Under the pieces are notes generated by a model, which was not told the DNA's origin, made no database searches, and was given only the letters and a program-made list of their open reading frames with translations. Both the position numbers and the translations under genes were made by a program. Positions 51,781 to 60,326 of a stretch of DNA of 64,000 bases are shown here, piece after piece (the stretch's first letter is position 1; every line of letters starts with the position of its first letter). This stretch comes from Halolamina litorea (GTDB lineage Archaea > Halobacteriota > Halobacteria > Halobacteriales > Haloferacaceae), in the NCBI RefSeq assembly GCF_026616205.1, contig NZ_JANHGR010000002.1, positions 558,001-622,000 on the forward strand, read 5' to 3'.

Positions 51781-52227
51781 TTACTCCGTGACGACGGTGA
51801 CCGGTCCTTCGAAGTCGAGAATGACTCGCTGGGTCACGTCGCCGAAGATCGCCTTCCCGGTCGGCGAGCGGCGCTGGCCCGTCAGGAAGACGTGGTCACA
51901 GCCGTGCTTCTTCGCGCCCTGCAGCACCGTCTCGGCGCGGTCGCCGACGGCGCCGGCGGTCTCGTACTCGATGTCGACGCCGTCGAGCGCTTCGACGCCG
52001 ACGTCGCTCGCGAAGCTCCGTGCGCCTTCGAGGGCCTGGTCGACCGAGTAGCTCACGTCGGCTTCCGGGATGGCCTCCAGGGCCTCCCGTTCGTCGGCGT
52101 ACTCGTCCTCGCTGACCACACAGAGCAGGGTGAGTCGCGCGTCGACGCCCGCGGCGAGCTCCCCCGCCTCCCGAACAAGATCCTTCGCCACGTCTTCCGG
52201 ACCGACGACGGCGAGTGCGTGTTCCAT
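51781..52227 (-). CDS. Universal stress protein (UspA family)
   Basis: A 148-residue single UspA domain. The N-terminal strand (MEHALAVVGPEDVAKDLVRE) and the ATP-binding motif GQRRSPTGKAIFGDVTQRVI near the C-terminus (G-2x-G-9x pattern) are present, then PVTVVTE. Family members bind ATP and respond to stress. TTTTATC about 25 bases before the ATG points to a leaderless transcript. It is convergent with folD across 80 bases. Confidence 0.9.
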   Translation of the reverse strand: MEHALAVVGPEDVAKDLVREAGELAAGVDARLTLLCVVSEDEYADEREALEAIPEADVSYSVDQALEGARSFASDVGVEALDGVDIEYETAGAVGDRAETVLQGAKKHGCDHVFLTGQRRSPTGKAIFGDVTQRVILDFEGPVTVVTE

Positions 52228-52321
52228 ACCTCCTCATGCGGGGGTCCACTGATAAAACTGGGTGAAAACGCGGTAGCAAATGGCACGTTACACGAGCGCA
52301 CATGACGCTGCCGCCCCTCGG

Positions 52322-53104
52322 TTACGCCAGCGTGTCGAGGTGTGCGGTGGCTTCCGCGAGCGATTCGGACTCGCCGTTCAGGTAGCGCTCCAGCGCCCGG
52401 CACGCGTCGATCAGTTCCTCCGCGATTTCCGGCTCCACGTCGCCGCCGAGGGCGTGCAGGCGCTTTTGCTGGTCGCGGACCCGTTCGAGGATGCGCTTGG
52501 CCCCCTCGTCAGGCTCGTCTTCGAGGTACGTCGATACGTCCTCGCGGTAGTCCTCGACGGCGCTCGCGTACGCCAACCCACGGGCGGCGGTCAGGGAGTC
52601 GGCCACGTCGGCTGGCTCGGGTCGCTCACCGTCTTCGGCGCCGCGGATGAGGCTCAGGAGGTAGCGCTCGGCGTCCTCGTCGCCGAAGTCGCCCCGGTCG
52701 ACGCCGAGGGACGACGTCCCTCGGGCAGCCGGATGTGATCCGGCGACCCCGACGCGCTCGTCCCGGCTGTAGTCCGCGATGGCCGCCCGGAGTTCGCTCA
52801 CCGCGAGGAAGGTGTCGTCGAGCGGGAGGAGTTCGCCGCCGCGGATGAACCCCCGTTTGCGGAGGTACGCCCGGCAGTCCCGCTCCACGCCGTCGGCCAC
52901 GTCGACGATGGCGGCCCCGTCGGCCAGCGAACTCCGGTAGGGGCCGAGGTCGATCTCGGCGGGGCTGTCGGTGTGGCGCCGGCGCTCGTCTTCGACGGCG
53001 ACGCTCCGGAGGCTCCCACACTCAGGGCAGGCCGTCTCGCCCGTCTCGTAGTAGGACCAGCGCGCCCCGCAGGACTTGCACTCGCGCTCGCCGCGGATCT
53101 TCAT
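52322..53104 (-). CDS. Zinc-ribbon protein, haloarchaeal
   Basis: A 260-residue protein starting MKIRGERECKSCGARWSYYE with a TFIIB-like zinc ribbon (CKSCG and CPECG, residues about 9-30). A conserved acidic body follows, with AYLRKRGFIRGGELLPLDDT and a long C-terminal helical region (YREDVSTYLEDEPDEGAKRI, DACRALERYLNGESESLAEA). It may bind nucleic acid or a protein partner, but no function is known. The ATG at 53104 places the zinc ribbon at the very N-terminus, as in relatives. Confidence 0.72.
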   Translation of the reverse strand: MKIRGERECKSCGARWSYYETGETACPECGSLRSVAVEDERRRHTDSPAEIDLGPYRSSLADGAAIVDVADGVERDCRAYLRKRGFIRGGELLPLDDTFLAVSELRAAIADYSRDERVGVAGSHPAARGTSSLGVDRGDFGDEDAERYLLSLIRGAEDGERPEPADVADSLTAARGLAYASAVEDYREDVSTYLEDEPDEGAKRILERVRDQQKRLHALGGDVEPEIAEELIDACRALERYLNGESESLAEATAHLDTLA

Positions 53105-53236
53105 ACCCGGGGGTGGGGCCGCCGGCGGCAAAACGACCCCGGTCGGACTGGGCCGAGACGACCCCGCCGCGAGCCGAGCGAACCCGCGGGTGCCACGGCG
53201 TCAACGCTTATCTCGGCGCGGGCCCTCCGCCCGGCC

Positions 53237-54154
53237 ATGACGTTCTCCATCGTCGCCGCCGAGGGCGACGCCATCGGGATCGCGGTCCAGTCGAAGTTCG
53301 TGAGCGTGGGTTCGGTCGTCCCCTTCGCCGCCGCCGACGCGGGTGCGGTCGCCACCCAGAGCTTCGCCAACGTCGCGTACGGCGCCGACGGGCTCGAGCA
53401 CCTCCGGGACGGCCTGACTGCCGAGGAGACGATCGAGAAACTGACCGGGGAAGACGACGAGGCCGAGCGCCGGCAGGTCGGCGTCGTCGGGGCGGACGGC
53501 TCCGTCGCCGGCTTCACCGGCGAGGACTGCTTCGACACCGCGCTGGACGTGCAGGGCGAGAACTACACGGCGCAGGGCAACATCCTCGAGAACGAGGAGA
53601 CGATCCACGCGATGGCCGAGACGTTCGAAACTGCCGACGGCGGTCTGCCCGAGCGCCTGCTCGCGGCGCTCGAAGCCGGCGACGACGCGGGCGGCGACAG
53701 CCGGGGCAAGCAGGCCGCGGCGCTGTACGTCGTCAAGCCCGAGGGGGGATACGACGGCGGCAACGACCGCTGGATCGACGTGCGCGTCGACGACCACGAG
53801 ACCCCGATCGCCGAACTGGAGCGGGTGTTCAAACTCTACGACGTGACCCTCCTGTCGCGGGAGGAACCCGACGACGTGCGCGAACTGACCGGCGAGACCG
53901 CCGCGGAAGTCGCCGGGACGCTCGCGGAACTGGGCCACCTCGCCGGCGAGGAGGCGGCCGTGGGCGACGACGGGTTCGGCGAGAGCCAGCGCGAGGCGTT
54001 GGAGGCGTTCCGCGGGATGAACAACTTCGAGAACCACTCCCTCGCGGTCGTCGAGGACGCGCTGGCTCGTGGCTGGGACGACGCCGAGGGAGAGGGCGAG
54101 GACCGGATGGTCGACGCCATCTGGCACGGGCTGCAGCGACTCAGCCGGAAATAG
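53237..54154 (+). CDS. DUF1028 family Ntn-hydrolase-like protein
   Basis: A 305-residue protein that opens MTFSIVAAEGDAIGIAVQSK. It contains FAAADAGAVATQSFANVAYG, QVGVVGADGSVAGFTGEDCF, and NYTAQGNILENEETIHAMAE, the marks of DUF1028, which resembles Ntn hydrolases. Relatives are sometimes described as peptidase-like but have no proven activity. The C-terminal 60 residues form an extra helical region with FRGMNNFENHSLAVVEDALA, close to a putative peptidoglycan-binding-like appendage. Followed by two small genes. Confidence 0.88.
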   Translation: MTFSIVAAEGDAIGIAVQSKFVSVGSVVPFAAADAGAVATQSFANVAYGADGLEHLRDGLTAEETIEKLTGEDDEAERRQVGVVGADGSVAGFTGEDCFDTALDVQGENYTAQGNILENEETIHAMAETFETADGGLPERLLAALEAGDDAGGDSRGKQAAALYVVKPEGGYDGGNDRWIDVRVDDHETPIAELERVFKLYDVTLLSREEPDDVRELTGETAAEVAGTLAELGHLAGEEAAVGDDGFGESQREALEAFRGMNNFENHSLAVVEDALARGWDDAEGEGEDRMVDAIWHGLQRLSRK

Positions 54155-54224
54155 GGACCTGACCTCCCGGCGCCGTCGGCGCCACGCCCGCCACACCCAA
54201 GCGCCCGCGGGCCCAACGGCGCCC

Positions 54225-54371
54225 ATGCGTGACGAAGCGGAGATCCGCGAGCAGTACGAGTACCTCGAGGAACAGCTCGACAGCGAGGAGATGAACCACG
54301 AGGGCGTCAGGGAGATGTTCACCTACTACAAGCGGGCGCTGGGCTGGGTGCTCGAGGAGGAACACATCTGA
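54225..54371 (+). CDS. Tiny helical protein, 48 aa
   Basis: A 48-residue, Glu-rich, fully helical protein (MRDEAEIREQYEYLEEQLDS, HEGVREMFTYYKRALGWVLE). The acidic composition and good codon use support a real gene although it is very short. It starts 70 bases after the DUF1028 gene and may be co-transcribed. Nothing is known about function. Confidence 0.65.
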   Translation: MRDEAEIREQYEYLEEQLDSEEMNHEGVREMFTYYKRALGWVLEEEHI

Positions 54372-54689
54372 GACCTGTCGGTCCACCGGCAACGCTACGT
54401 TTAAGTCATGCCATGGACAAGCACGGGTGACGCTTCGTCTGGAGGGCCGAAGCGTCAGCGGGGACCGTTTCGACCGCCGGGCGACGGCGGGGGCTTTTCT
54501 CCCGCGCCTGCCCGGCGTTCACTTTCGACGTATCACACGACAGCGATTAGCCTGTCGTGGTGTTGCCGTTCCGTTGACCGAAGCGTTACCTGATGTGTTC
54601 GATTCGGACATAGAGTGGCGATAGACGGCCGAGAAGCCAATTCCTGCGAAAAGTTCATCAGTACTCCGAAACAACAGCCCCACGAACAG
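54372..54689. other. 318-base intergenic region with promoter and hairpins
   Basis: There is no gene in this interval. It holds a TTTAAG box (54400-54405), a perfect 10-bp hairpin, GC-rich folded sequence, a CTTTTCT run, a second perfect 8-bp hairpin (54536-54543/54552-54559, loop CGATTAGC) and the leader of the PadR gene. The candidate RNA is listed separately. Confidence 0.5.
54400..54560 (+). ncRNA. Candidate structured small RNA with its own promoter
   Basis: TTTAAG at 54400-54405 is placed 25-28 bases before TGACGCTTCG (54428-54437). That sequence pairs perfectly with CGAAGCGTCA (54448-54457) across a ten-base loop. The predicted start of transcription therefore falls at the base of the first hairpin. 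A second fold (CCGCCG/CGGCGG and GGGC..GCCC pairings, about 54475-54515) encloses CTTTTCT, and a third hairpin ends at 54559. No open frame with halophile composition begins here. It could instead be an operator array for PadR. Confidence 0.35.
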
Positions 54690-54968
54690 ATGTACGATCT
54701 CACCGGGTTCCAACGCGATCTGCTGTACGTCATCGCGGGGAAGGACGAACCCCACGGGCTGGCGATCAAAGAGGAGTTAGAGGAGTACTACGAGTCCGAG
54801 ATCCACCACGGGCGGCTCTATCCGAACCTCGACACGCTCGTCGACAAGGGGTTGGTGGAGAAGGGCCAACGTGATCGTCGGACGAACTACTACACACTGA
54901 CCCGCCGTGGAACCCGGGAGATCGACGCCCGCCGGGAGTGGGAAGCGCAGTACGTCGACCTCGACTAA
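54690..54968 (+). CDS. PadR family transcriptional regulator
   Basis: A 92-residue winged-helix regulator (MYDLTGFQRDLLYVIAGKDE, HGLAIKEELEEYYESEIHHG, RLYPNLDTLVDKGLVEKGQR) followed by the wing RRTNYYTLTRRGTREI. PadR proteins repress genes for stress or aromatic-acid responses. The start is uncertain: an in-frame GTG at 54615 would add 25 residues with unusual codons, so the ATG is preferred, but HEQMYDLT-type extensions do occur in relatives. Its stop overlaps the convergent permease stop by four bases. Confidence 0.85.
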   Translation: MYDLTGFQRDLLYVIAGKDEPHGLAIKEELEEYYESEIHHGRLYPNLDTLVDKGLVEKGQRDRRTNYYTLTRRGTREIDARREWEAQYVDLD

Positions 54969-56191
54969 GCGTCCCCGTCTGACTCCTTTAGGTCGCCCTC
55001 TGGCTCCGGGGCGGTCTCGTTCGACACCGCGTCCAGCGAGCCGGGTTCCGCCTCGTCGAACTCGAACTCGGCGGTCTGGACGGCCATCTGGCTGGGATCG
55101 ATCGCGTACGGTTCGATCGGGCTGGCCGAGAGCAGTTCCGGGAGCACGATCCGGGCGAAGTGGACCACCAGCACCAGCAGCATCGGCATCAGGAAGATGC
55201 CGTACCACCCGAACAGCAGCGGCCCGAGCGTGTAGGCGAGCATCAGCGCGCCGACGTGGAGCGACCGGCCCGAGACGTACGGTCGAAGCACCAGGTCCGG
55301 GATCGTATCGACGATGACGAACGAGACGGCGACGAACGCGATCACGAACGCGATCCCCCCCGGGGTCCCGTTGAGCAGCGCCTGTCCCAGCAGTACGACG
55401 GCGACCGGGACGTACACCAACTTCATGCCGACCACGGGGATCAGGCTCGCGATTCCGGCGAGCAGGCCGACCAGCGCGGCCGCCGGGATGGCGACCCCCT
55501 CGGGGGCGAACACATTGAGCAGCGAGTAGGTGATGACGCCGATGGTGCCGGTCAGCACCGCGTTGAGGATGTTCCCGAAGAAGATCGAGTTGAAGTCCCG
55601 ATCGACCGCGCTGAAAAACGTCTGGAGGATCCCCCGGTCGTCGCCGAAGCGGTAGAAGAACCACCGCGAGAGCCGGTGGTCCTCACGGAGCAGGTAGAAC
55701 GCCATCGCCAGCATCACGAACAGGTGGATCGCGGCGATGCCCACGACAGCGACGGTCCCGAACGCGGAGTTGAGCGAGCCGACCACGTCGCCGACGTTCG
55801 CTCCCGAGAGCAGTCCCTCCATCCCGTTCTGGATCAGGCTCTCGGGGTCGGCGATCCCCCCGAAGTCGTCCGGGTCGATGCCGAACCGTTCCACGTCGAT
55901 GCTCGCGTTCTGGGCGTAGCGGTCGATCTCCTGGAGGACGATGGTGAGCGCGTAGCCGACGAGCGCGAGCGCCGGCAACACGAGCGCGAACAGGGAGATG
56001 CCGGCCGCGAGGCTGGGGCTGTCGAGGGCACGCCGGAGCTGGCGGTAGATCGGTCTGGTCGCGTAGTAGACGAACAGGCCGAACACGAACGTCCCGACGA
56101 ACGAGTAGGCGACGAACGCCACCGAACCGGCCAGGGCGAGCCCGAACGAGCCCCACGCGAGCCGACCCTTGTCCACCTCCGAGTACTCCAT
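54965..56191 (-). CDS. AI-2E (autoinducer-2 exporter) family permease
   Basis: A 408-residue membrane protein of the AI-2E/YdiK/PerM family. Helices include FVGTFVFGLFVYYATRPIYR, SLFALVLPALALVGYALTIV and LAGIASLIPVVGMKLVYVPV. The signature SFVIVDTIPDLVLRPYVSGR and LMLAYTLGPLLFGWYGIFLM follow. The large loop after the third helix is typical. Members export diverse small molecules or act in Na+/H+ exchange. The last 50 residues are a disordered Glu/Asp tail. The ATG at 56191 is chosen over longer frames that overlap the next gene's promoter. Confidence 0.87.
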   Translation of the reverse strand: MEYSEVDKGRLAWGSFGLALAGSVAFVAYSFVGTFVFGLFVYYATRPIYRQLRRALDSPSLAAGISLFALVLPALALVGYALTIVLQEIDRYAQNASIDVERFGIDPDDFGGIADPESLIQNGMEGLLSGANVGDVVGSLNSAFGTVAVVGIAAIHLFVMLAMAFYLLREDHRLSRWFFYRFGDDRGILQTFFSAVDRDFNSIFFGNILNAVLTGTIGVITYSLLNVFAPEGVAIPAAALVGLLAGIASLIPVVGMKLVYVPVAVVLLGQALLNGTPGGIAFVIAFVAVSFVIVDTIPDLVLRPYVSGRSLHVGALMLAYTLGPLLFGWYGIFLMPMLLVLVVHFARIVLPELLSASPIEPYAIDPSQMAVQTAEFEFDEAEPGSLDAVSNETAPEPEGDLKESDGDA

Positions 56192-56270
56192 ATCGTCCGA
56201 GGGAACCGGCGAGGAGATAAGCGTGTTCCCGTTCCCATTTATCAGGGGGGCGCTCCTACGCCATCGCCCG

Positions 56271-57578
56271 ATGGTTCCGATCCCCCTACAGGCCGACACC
56301 GTCTTCGCCGCGCCGCTGTCGGAGCCGGTGGTCAGGCTGTTGATCGCGGGCGCGCTCGGCCTGTTCCTCGGCCTCGAACGCGAGTGGTCCGAGAAGTCCG
56401 CGGGGGTCCGGACGTTCTCGTTGCTGACGCTCTCGGGGGCGACGGCAACGCTGCTGGCCGAGCGCGTCGACGCGGGCGGCGCGTTGCTCGCGGTCGGGGG
56501 GTTACTGGTGTTGCTGATGGGGGCTCTGCTCGCGGTGCGTGAACTCCGGCGCGGGACCGAAGAGCCCTCACTCTCGCTGACGACCAGCGTCTCGATGTTC
56601 GTCGCCTACGGCATCGGCGCGCTCGTCGCCAGCGGCCTCGTGACCGAGGGGGTGACGGTGGCGGTCATCTCCTCGGCGCTGTTGGTGCTCAAGCGCGAAC
56701 TCCACTCCTTCGCGGGCGGGCTGGACCGACAGGAACTCCGCTCCTCGACGGAGTTCGCGGTGCTGGCGTTCGTCATCTACCCGCTGCTCCCGTCCGAGTC
56801 GGTGTCGCTGTTCGGCGTCGCGTTCCCGCCCCGCGTCGCGTGGCTGATGGTCGTCACCGTCGCGGGCATCGGGATCGCCAACTACGCGCTGGTCCGGAGC
56901 TACGGCGGCCGCGGCGTGGCGATCACGGGCTTCTTCGGCGGCTTGGCGTCGTCGACGGCCGTCGTCGGCTCGATGCTGGACCACGCCCGCCAGCGCGAGT
57001 CGGTGACGGAGTACGCCGTCGCCGCGGTGCTGTTGGCCGACGCCGCGATGGCCGCCCGGAACCTCGCCATCGTCCTCTTTTTCACCCTCACCTCGGGGCC
57101 GGGGACGCTCGTCGCTGCCGCCGTCCCGTTGGGCGCGTTGGTGCTCGCGAGCGTCGCCGCCGCCGCGGTGACCGCCGACTGGGACGCGGAGTTGGAGGTC
57201 GATCTGGAGAGCCCGTTCTCGCTGCGGAACGCGCTGGCGTTCGGCGGCGTCTTCGCGGTGATCCTCGCCGGCTCGGCGTTCGCTCAGGCACGCTTTGGCA
57301 CCGCGGGGCTCTACATCAGCGCGGTGCTCTCCGGGTTGGTCTCCTCGGCGGGGGCGACCACGTCGGCGACGCTGCTGTACCTCGGGGGCGGCGTCGGCGG
57401 CGGGCCGGCGGTGGTCGCGGTCCTGCTCGCGTCGGCGTCGAGCATCGCCGTGAAGGCGGGGTTGACGCTCTCGGGGCCGCGGCCGTTCGCCCGCGCGGTG
57501 ACGCTCTGGTCGGCGGTCCTGCTGGTGGTGACGGGAGTCGCGGCGGCGGCGTCGGTGCTGTTCGGCGGCGGGTTCTAA
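56271..57578 (+). CDS. MgtC/DUF4010 family membrane protein
   Basis: A 435-residue multi-pass protein. The N-terminal MgtC-like module has IAGALGLFLGLEREWSEKSA, VRTFSLLTLSGATATLL, and hydrophobic helices with few charges. The C-terminal DUF4010 part has FFGGLASSTAVVGSMLDHAR and SGLVSSAGATTSATLLYLGG. The pairing is common in haloarchaea. Function is unknown; Mg2+ homeostasis is only suggested by distant MgtC similarity. TTTATC at 56238-56243, 28-33 bases before the ATG, indicates a leaderless transcript divergent from the permease. Confidence 0.86.
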   Translation: MVPIPLQADTVFAAPLSEPVVRLLIAGALGLFLGLEREWSEKSAGVRTFSLLTLSGATATLLAERVDAGGALLAVGGLLVLLMGALLAVRELRRGTEEPSLSLTTSVSMFVAYGIGALVASGLVTEGVTVAVISSALLVLKRELHSFAGGLDRQELRSSTEFAVLAFVIYPLLPSESVSLFGVAFPPRVAWLMVVTVAGIGIANYALVRSYGGRGVAITGFFGGLASSTAVVGSMLDHARQRESVTEYAVAAVLLADAAMAARNLAIVLFFTLTSGPGTLVAAAVPLGALVLASVAAAAVTADWDAELEVDLESPFSLRNALAFGGVFAVILAGSAFAQARFGTAGLYISAVLSGLVSSAGATTSATLLYLGGGVGGGPAVVAVLLASASSIAVKAGLTLSGPRPFARAVTLWSAVLLVVTGVAAAASVLFGGGF

Positions 57579-57628
57579 CCCTCACGAACGACCGCCAGCT
57601 TAACAACCGATGGCTCGCTCGCCTAAGC

Positions 57629-58966
57629 ATGGACCGGGATACCGTCGAACCGGAGGTCGACAGCCTCCCCGGAGACCGCGCGCAGGAGTGGGTAGATTAC
57701 CACCATCAGTTCGCCGCGCCGAGCACGTACGTCTACGAGTTCGTCTGGGACCACACTGCCCCCGCGGAGGGGCCGTTCTGTACCGACGTGGACGGGAACG
57801 TCCTCATGGACTTCACGAGCCACGTCGCCGCAGCGCCCCTGGGGTACAACAACCCGAAGATCATGGAGCCGCTGTCGGAGTTCGATCTCGTCGATCCGCT
57901 GAAGATCGCCGGACAGGACTTCTACGTCTCCGACGCCAACGCGCCGGGCGAGGGCTTCCCCGGCCCGGCCGGGCTGATGGACCGCATCGTCGCCATCACC
58001 GAGCAGTTCGGGATGGACACCGTCTTCATGTCGAACTCCGGCGCCGAGGCCGTCGAGAACGCGATGAAGATCGCCTACGACCACAACCCCCTCGGGAAGT
58101 ACGCGCTGACCTTCGAGGGGGCGTTCCACGGCCGCACGCTGGGGGCCCTCTCGATGAACCGTTCGAAGGAGGTCTATCGCCGACGCTTCCCCGAGATCGC
58201 GAGCGTCCACGACTTCCCGTACTGTAACTGCGACGGTGCTCCCGAGAACTGCCAGTGTGGCTACTTCCGCGGCGGCGAGTCGGCGCTGCGCTCGAAACTC
58301 GACCCCAAGTCGGGCCACGTCAACCCCGAGGAGGTCGCGTTCCTGATCATGGAGCCGATCCAGGGCGAGGGCGGCTACCGCTTCCCCAGCGAGGCGTTCG
58401 CCGAGGACGTGGCGGCGGTCACCGACGAGCACGACATCACCCTCATCGCCGACGAGATTCAGGCCGGGATGGGCCGTACCGGCGAGTGGTGGGCCTCCGA
58501 GCACTACGCCTTCGAGCCGGACGTGATCACCTCCGCGAAGGGGATGCGCGTCGGCGCGACGGTCTCCGACACCGAGATCTTCCCCGAGGAGAAGGGTCGC
58601 CTCTCCTCGACGTGGGGTGCTGGCGACGTGATCGGGGCCGCACAGGGGGCGTTCACCATCGACGCCATCGCGGAGTACGACCTCCTCGACAACGCGACCG
58701 AGCGCGGCCGGCAGTTCCAGGAGATCATGCGCGACGCCGACCTAGACGGCGTGACCAGCGTGCGCGGGAAGGGCCTCATGCTGGGTCTCGACTTCGCCTC
58801 GAAGGACCTGCGTGACGATATCGTCGACGCGGCCTTCCAGCGCGGCCTGCTCCTGCTCGCCTGCGGGCAGAAGACGATCCGCGTGCTGCCGCCGATGGAC
58901 GTGACCGAACGCGAGATCGAACTCGGCGCGGAGCTGTTCATCGACGCCATCGAGGCGTCGAACTGA
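57629..58966 (+). CDS. Class III PLP aminotransferase with Cys-rich insertion
   Basis: A 445-residue cytoplasmic aminotransferase. It has the substrate/PLP block FMSNSGAEAVENAMKIAYDH, FEGAFHGRTLGALSMNRSKE, FLIMEPIQGEGGYRFPSEAF, LIADEIQAGMGRTGEWWASE and the Schiff-base lysine in ITSAKGMRVGA. It resembles 4-aminobutyrate/ornithine-type enzymes. Between the FHGRTLG region and the metal-binding helix is PYCNCDGAPENCQCGYF, with Cys in C-x-C-x6-C-x-C spacing, which looks like an added metal or redox site. GCTTAAC (about 57598-57604) lies 25-30 bases before the ATG. Confidence 0.92.
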   Translation: MDRDTVEPEVDSLPGDRAQEWVDYHHQFAAPSTYVYEFVWDHTAPAEGPFCTDVDGNVLMDFTSHVAAAPLGYNNPKIMEPLSEFDLVDPLKIAGQDFYVSDANAPGEGFPGPAGLMDRIVAITEQFGMDTVFMSNSGAEAVENAMKIAYDHNPLGKYALTFEGAFHGRTLGALSMNRSKEVYRRRFPEIASVHDFPYCNCDGAPENCQCGYFRGGESALRSKLDPKSGHVNPEEVAFLIMEPIQGEGGYRFPSEAFAEDVAAVTDEHDITLIADEIQAGMGRTGEWWASEHYAFEPDVITSAKGMRVGATVSDTEIFPEEKGRLSSTWGAGDVIGAAQGAFTIDAIAEYDLLDNATERGRQFQEIMRDADLDGVTSVRGKGLMLGLDFASKDLRDDIVDAAFQRGLLLLACGQKTIRVLPPMDVTEREIELGAELFIDAIEASN

Positions 58967-59119
58967 GGCGCCGACCCGCCGACCGTCCCGCGGAGCAGTC
59001 CCTTTTCGACGCCGCCACTGAAGCCCTCTGAACCGACCGCGCAGTGGCATCGCTCTCGGCCACGGTGGAGCTCCGTTCCCCCACCAGGGTTAGCAACCAC
59101 GGCTCTCGAAAAGCCAAGG

Positions 59120-59147
59120 ATTATTAGAAACGAAGATAGTGTTAACA
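59120..59147 (+). promoter_or_regulatory. znuA promoter with TGTTAACA palindrome
   Basis: ATTATTAGAAA (59120-59130) is centred 29 bases before the znuA ATG at 59154, so the transcript should be almost leaderless. TGTTAACA (59140-59147) is an exact palindrome placed across the predicted start of transcription. A repressor bound there would block initiation. A zinc or manganese sensor is the obvious candidate, but no such regulator gene is adjacent. Confidence 0.45.
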
Positions 59148-59153
59148 ACATAG

Positions 59154-60326
59154 ATGGGATTCACCAGACGGCAGCTGATGGCCGTGGCAGCTGGAACGGC
59201 GGGAATCACGGCGCTCGCTGGCTGTACCGACGGGGAAGGCAGTTCAGGGACGGAATCGGGCCGGACGAGCGCCGCGTCCTCCTTTTTCGTCTTCGGGGAC
59301 GTGACCGCCGAAGTCGCCGGCGACGTTGCCGCGGCCGACCTGCTGGTCCCGGTCGGCCAGCACGGGCACGGGTGGGAACCCGGCCCGCGCGTCCGCGCGG
59401 ACATCCGCGACGCGGACCTGTTCGTCCACGGAATGGAGGGGTTCCAGCCGTGGGTCGACGGGATCGTCGGGGACCTCGCCGCCGACGGCGCCGACGTGAC
59501 GACCGTCGACGCCAGCCGTGACGTGGACCTGCTCCCGGCGGACGGCGAGCACGAGGAGCACGAGTCCGGTGACGGGGACCACGACGGTCACGACGAGACG
59601 CACACCACCGACCACGACGGTCACGACGAGACGCACACCACCGAACACGACGGTCACAACGAGACGCACACCACCGAACACGACGGTCACAACGAGACGC
59701 ACACCACCGAACACGACGGTCACAACGAGACGCACACCACCGAACACGAGGGAACCCACACCGGGGAGGAGCACGACGAACACGACCACGGCAGCGTCGA
59801 CCCGCACTTCTGGATGGACCCGACCCGGGTGGTCGACGCCGTCGACACCATCGAGGCGGCCCTCGCAGAGGCCGACGGGGACAACGCCGACGCCTACGCC
59901 GAGAACGCCGAGTCGTTCCGGACGGCGCTGACCGACCTCGACGCGCGGATCGAGGAGACCGTCGCGGCGGGCGGCACCGACACGCTGCTGGTCGCCGGCC
60001 ACGACTCCTTCGGCTACTTCGAGGACCGATACGGGGTCCACGTCGAGGCGCTGACGAACGTCTCGCCCGACGACCAGCCGACGACGCGGGACATCCAGCA
60101 CGCACAGGAGGTCATCGCCGAACACGACCTGCAGTACGTCTGTGCGGACCCGCTGGAGTCACAGGAGGCGGCCGAGCAGCTCGTCGCCGAGACCGACGCC
60201 GAGGCGGTGCTGCCGCTGACGGCGATGCCGGGGCTGACCGAGGAGTGGGAGGCCGAGGGCTGGGGCTACGTCGACGTGATGACGGAGGTGAACCTCCCGA
60301 CGCTCGAACGGGGGCTGGACGCCTGA
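59154..60326 (+). CDS. znuA: Zinc/manganese ABC transporter substrate-binding protein
   Basis: A 390-residue metal-binding lipoprotein with a Tat signal (TRRQLM, 4-9) and lipobox Cys24. ZnuA-type His ligands appear in GQHGHGWEPGPR, DPHFWMDPTRV and AGHDSFGYFEDRYGV, with the final EALTNVSPDDQPTTRDIQHA. A long loop (about 142-196) is five exact repeats of (D/E)HDGH(D/N)ETHTT followed by EHEGTHTG. His-rich loops in ZnuA capture or store zinc. The family imports Zn2+ or Mn2+; the metal here is inferred. Its stop overlaps the znuC start. Confidence 0.92.
   Translation: MGFTRRQLMAVAAGTAGITALAGCTDGEGSSGTESGRTSAASSFFVFGDVTAEVAGDVAAADLLVPVGQHGHGWEPGPRVRADIRDADLFVHGMEGFQPWVDGIVGDLAADGADVTTVDASRDVDLLPADGEHEEHESGDGDHDGHDETHTTDHDGHDETHTTEHDGHNETHTTEHDGHNETHTTEHDGHNETHTTEHEGTHTGEEHDEHDHGSVDPHFWMDPTRVVDAVDTIEAALAEADGDNADAYAENAESFRTALTDLDARIEETVAAGGTDTLLVAGHDSFGYFEDRYGVHVEALTNVSPDDQPTTRDIQHAQEVIAEHDLQYVCADPLESQEAAEQLVAETDAEAVLPLTAMPGLTEEWEAEGWGYVDVMTEVNLPTLERGLDA
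59577..59741 (+). repeat. Five 33-bp tandem repeats in znuA
   Basis: Five uninterrupted 33-base units encode (D/E)HDGH(D/N)ETHTT. The last three are nearly identical at the DNA level, with GAACACGACGGTCACAACGA repeated. Such recent expansion implies that the number may vary between strains. Each copy adds three His residues (HDGH and THTT), so repeat number directly sets metal-binding capacity. Confidence 0.9.

Noticed and set aside
59577..59741. CRISPR-like array
   Set aside because: 33-bp repeats are contiguous with no spacers and lie in frame inside znuA.
59518..59931. Thr/Arg-rich frame over the znuA repeat
   Set aside because: Frame shadow of the His-repeat; strongly basic and without a start signal.
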